Below, piece after piece: positions 15,496 to 17,075 of a DNA stretch of 17,075 bases. Position numbers and translations under genes: made by a program. Source of the stretch: Gammaproteobacteria bacterium (GTDB lineage Bacteria; Pseudomonadota; Gammaproteobacteria; Pseudomonadales; Azotimanducaceae). Every line of letters begins with the position of its first letter. Within the stretch, counting starts at the first letter, position 1. The notes beneath the pieces were generated by a model. It was given only the letters and a program-made list of their open reading frames with translations. It ran no database searches and had not been told where the DNA came from. The DNA lies in the NCBI GenBank assembly GCA_002719135.1, contig PBGU01000036.1:41887-58961 (forward strand), written 5' to 3'.

Positions 15496-16272
15496 TTACT
15501 CCGCTGCTGGCGCGTCGCGAAGGAATACCGGGGTATTGTCCCGACTCTCGGTTTCGCTATACCGATAGCCGTCGACGGCGAACGCTTTAATCGCCTTGAC
15601 CGTCTCGACTTTATGCTGAACCAGGTAGCGTGCCATGAGTCCACGCGCCCGTTTTCCATAAAAGCTAAGGAATTTGTACTTACCCTTATGCAGGTCTTTA
15701 AACACCGGCGTGATGATTCGCGCGTCAATGCGTTTGCTATCCAGCGAATCGAAATACTCGTTCGACGCCAAGTTAACGAGAATCCTATTGCGATGACTCT
15801 TGAGGTCGTCGTTGATCGAGTCCGTGATCGACGCGCCCCAGAAATCATAGAGGCTTCCAGCCCCGTTGATTTGAAGTCGGGTTCCCATTTCTAGGCGATA
15901 TGGGTGGATCATATCGAGCGGTCGCAACATGCCATAAAGCCCAGAGAGGATCCTTAGCCGACGTTGCGCGGACGTGAGCTCCCTTGCGCCGAAGGTCCAT
16001 GCCTCAAGACCCATATAGACGTCCCCCTTGAATGCCAAAATCGCCTGCTTTTGAGGTGCGGCATCGCTGTCCCAGTGACCAAAGCGATCTGCATTCAATA
16101 CACCGAGCTTGGCACTTACGCCCATCAGGTCCGAAAGATCCGCCGGCGAAAATGATTGCAGGTGAGTGGCTAACTCATTCGCCTGCATCGCAAATCGCGG
16201 TTCCGAGCTCTTCTGCGATTGCGCAACTGCGTCAAAATCAAGTGTTTTTGCAGGAGATAGGACAGCCAGCAC
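15496..16272 (-). CDS. yaaA: Peroxide stress protein YaaA (UPF0246)
   Basis: YaaA lowers free iron and limits DNA and protein damage during hydrogen peroxide stress in Escherichia coli; it also binds DNA. The 258-residue product has the N-terminal SPAKTLDF motif (6-13), FKGDVYMGLEAWTF, the highly conserved ILSGLYGMLRPLDMIHPYRLEMGT (from about 108), LYDFWG, NLASNEYF, and the C-terminal GKYKFLSFYGKRARGLMARY. The frame is open to a TTG at 16302, but a GAGG ribosome site seven bases before the GTG at 16272 and the family N-terminus both support the shorter start. It is convergent with the TerC gene and divergent from bolA. Confidence 0.95.
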   Translation of the reverse strand: MLAVLSPAKTLDFDAVAQSQKSSEPRFAMQANELATHLQSFSPADLSDLMGVSAKLGVLNADRFGHWDSDAAPQKQAILAFKGDVYMGLEAWTFGARELTSAQRRLRILSGLYGMLRPLDMIHPYRLEMGTRLQINGAGSLYDFWGASITDSINDDLKSHRNRILVNLASNEYFDSLDSKRIDARIITPVFKDLHKGKYKFLSFYGKRARGLMARYLVQHKVETVKAIKAFAVDGYRYSETESRDNTPVFLRDAPAAE

Positions 16273-16354
16273 GATTTTTCCTCGGTCGTAACGGTGACTC
16301 AAACAACCCTATTTTAATGAGGGTGCTACCGAGATGCTATGCACGGTAAAATCG

Positions 16355-16368
16355 AGCTGCGCGCAGCT
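16355..16368. repeat. 14-bp perfect palindrome upstream of bolA
   Basis: AGCTGCGCGCAGCT lies in the 131-base divergent gap between yaaA and bolA, just after a TAAAAT stretch (16347-16352) that could be a -10 box for bolA. It could be an operator. The TAAAAT lacks a clear -35 partner. Confidence 0.4.
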
Positions 16369-16403
16369 AAAAGCACCGCGATTCTGCCAATGGAGTCTTG
16401 GAT

Positions 16404-16712
16404 GTGAACGTCCAGCAGCAAATCGAAAGTAAATTGAGCTCACTCGAGCCGTTGCATCTCGAGGTTGTCAACGAAAGCGACAATCACAATGTGCCAGACG
16501 GTTCTCAGTCTCACTTTAAAGTCGTCATTGTGACCGAACAATTTAACGACGCTGGGCGGGTGGCCCGGCATCGGATGGTCAACCGCATACTCGAAGACGA
16601 GTTGCGTGGACCGATCCACGCTCTTGCGATTCACGCCTACACCCGTACGGACTGGGAAGAACGATTCGGCAAGGCTCCGATGTCACCACCTTGCTTGGGT
16701 GGCGATAGCTGA
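16404..16712 (+). CDS. bolA: BolA-family protein
   Basis: BolA proteins are small KH-like proteins that partner with monothiol glutaredoxins in iron-sulfur handling and can act as transcription regulators. The 102-residue product has the family core: DNHNVPDGSQSHFKVVIV (about 26-43), VARHRMVNRILEDEL and GPIHALAIHAYT with the invariant histidine (H77). It is BolA-like rather than the shorter IbaG type. The C-terminal tail ends in PCLGGDS. A TTG at 16398 is in frame, but a GGAG ribosome site at 16392-16395 is correctly spaced (8 bases) for the GTG at 16404. The next gene starts 15 bases after its stop, suggesting an operon with trhO. Confidence 0.9.
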   Translation: MNVQQQIESKLSSLEPLHLEVVNESDNHNVPDGSQSHFKVVIVTEQFNDAGRVARHRMVNRILEDELRGPIHALAIHAYTRTDWEERFGKAPMSPPCLGGDS

Positions 16713-16727
16713 AAAAATTGATCGCAA

Positions 16728-17075
16728 ATGCCGAGTGTTGTCACTTTTTACCGTTTTGTCGTCGTCCCAGAGCCCGAGGCGCTGCGCCACACAATAAATT
16801 CCCTCTGTGAGCAGCATGGGCTCGTGGGCACAGTGTTGATCGCACCCGAGGGTCTCAACGCGACCCTCGCCGCAAACACACGTCACAGCCTCGAAGCCTT
16901 TATTGTCGATTTGGGCACCGATGTGCGTTTCAAGAACCTCAACTGCAAGTGGTCCTCGTCACGTGCCGACAACGTAGTTTTCGATCGCCTCAAAGTTCGG
17001 GTACGGCCCGAAGTCGTCAGTTTCGGCCGGGAATATCAACCGTCAAGCGCTTCAGGTCCTCGCATTGCTCCGGAG
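16728..17075 (+). CDS. trhO: TrhO/YceA-type rhodanese-domain protein, 3' end cut by window edge
   Basis: TrhO (YceA, UPF0176) uses a rhodanese domain in oxygen-dependent 5-hydroxylation of uridine 34 in some tRNAs. The first 116 codons are visible and run to the right edge without a stop. They cover the N-terminal acylphosphatase-like domain: VVTFYRFVVVPEPEALR, then GLVGTVLIAPEGLNATLAA (the GTxxxAxEGxN pattern of this family), and LKVRVRPEVVSFG. The catalytic rhodanese cysteine lies beyond the window, so activity cannot be judged. No strong ribosome site precedes the ATG; the gene is 15 bases after bolA and may be translated by coupling. Confidence 0.87.
   Translation, partial: MPSVVTFYRFVVVPEPEALRHTINSLCEQHGLVGTVLIAPEGLNATLAANTRHSLEAFIVDLGTDVRFKNLNCKWSSSRADNVVFDRLKVRVRPEVVSFGREYQPSSASGPRIAPE

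Noticed and set aside
1..17075. tRNA, rRNA, CRISPR, insertion sequences, prophage or defence genes
   Set aside because: I looked on both strands for T-loop-like GTTCGA contexts, regular direct repeats, transposase motifs and terminal repeats; the few GTTCGA matches (for example near 13092) have no cloverleaf around them, and nothing else appeared.

Overview
This window looks like an ordinary chromosomal segment of a gammaproteobacterium. The grounds are a complete ccmABCDE cluster running into ccmF, plus YheU (UPF0270), TtcA, a long periplasmic Prc/Tsp protease, YaaA, BolA and a YceA/TrhO-type rhodanese, a mix typical of that class. The order or genus cannot be fixed from the sequence. Coding density is high. 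I see no insertion sequence, prophage, CRISPR array, tRNA or rRNA, and no intact gene shows a frameshift. Many starts are not ATG: TTG is likely for ccmA, ccmD and ccmF, and GTG for yaaA and bolA.

Layout. (1) 1-3749, minus strand: ccmA-ccmB-ccmC-ccmD-ccmE-ccmF, the System I cytochrome c maturation operon, tightly packed with overlapping or nearly abutting stop and start codons; ccmF runs off the left edge. A good -10 box lies upstream of ccmA. (2) 3994-5655, plus strand: a secreted S41 peptidase lipoprotein, divergent from ccmA. (3) 5721-8054, minus strand: ttcA, a yheU-like gene (overlapping by 4 bases), then a membrane-anchored PQQ-type sugar dehydrogenase. (4) 8301-10148, plus strand: a threonyl-tRNA synthetase that lacks the N-terminal TGS domain and has unusual catalytic motifs. 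(5) 10185-12308, minus strand: Prc/Tsp tail-specific protease. (6) 12525-13067, plus strand: an FKBP-type prolyl isomerase lipoprotein, then a possible small two-helix membrane protein (13307-13564). (7) 13522-14589, minus strand: a DUF1244 protein followed by lepB, divergent from a TerC-family membrane protein (14671-15432, plus). (8) 15496-16272, minus strand: yaaA; then bolA (16404-16712) and the start of trhO/yceA (16728 to the right edge), plus strand.

How the genes fit together. CcmA-F export and attach heme to apocytochromes c. Several other products also serve the cell envelope: signal peptidase I, Prc, the S41 lipoprotein, the FKBP lipoprotein and the anchored dehydrogenase. A second group acts on tRNA: ThrS, TtcA and TrhO. 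BolA and YaaA belong to iron-sulfur and oxidative-stress physiology.

I found no convincing undescribed multi-gene system. The observations most worth checking are the TGS-less ThrS, mutually exclusive hairpins just upstream of the TerC gene, the small membrane protein overlapping the end of lepB, an inverted repeat on a candidate thrS promoter, and the repeated TTGA stop/start overlaps in the ccm operon.
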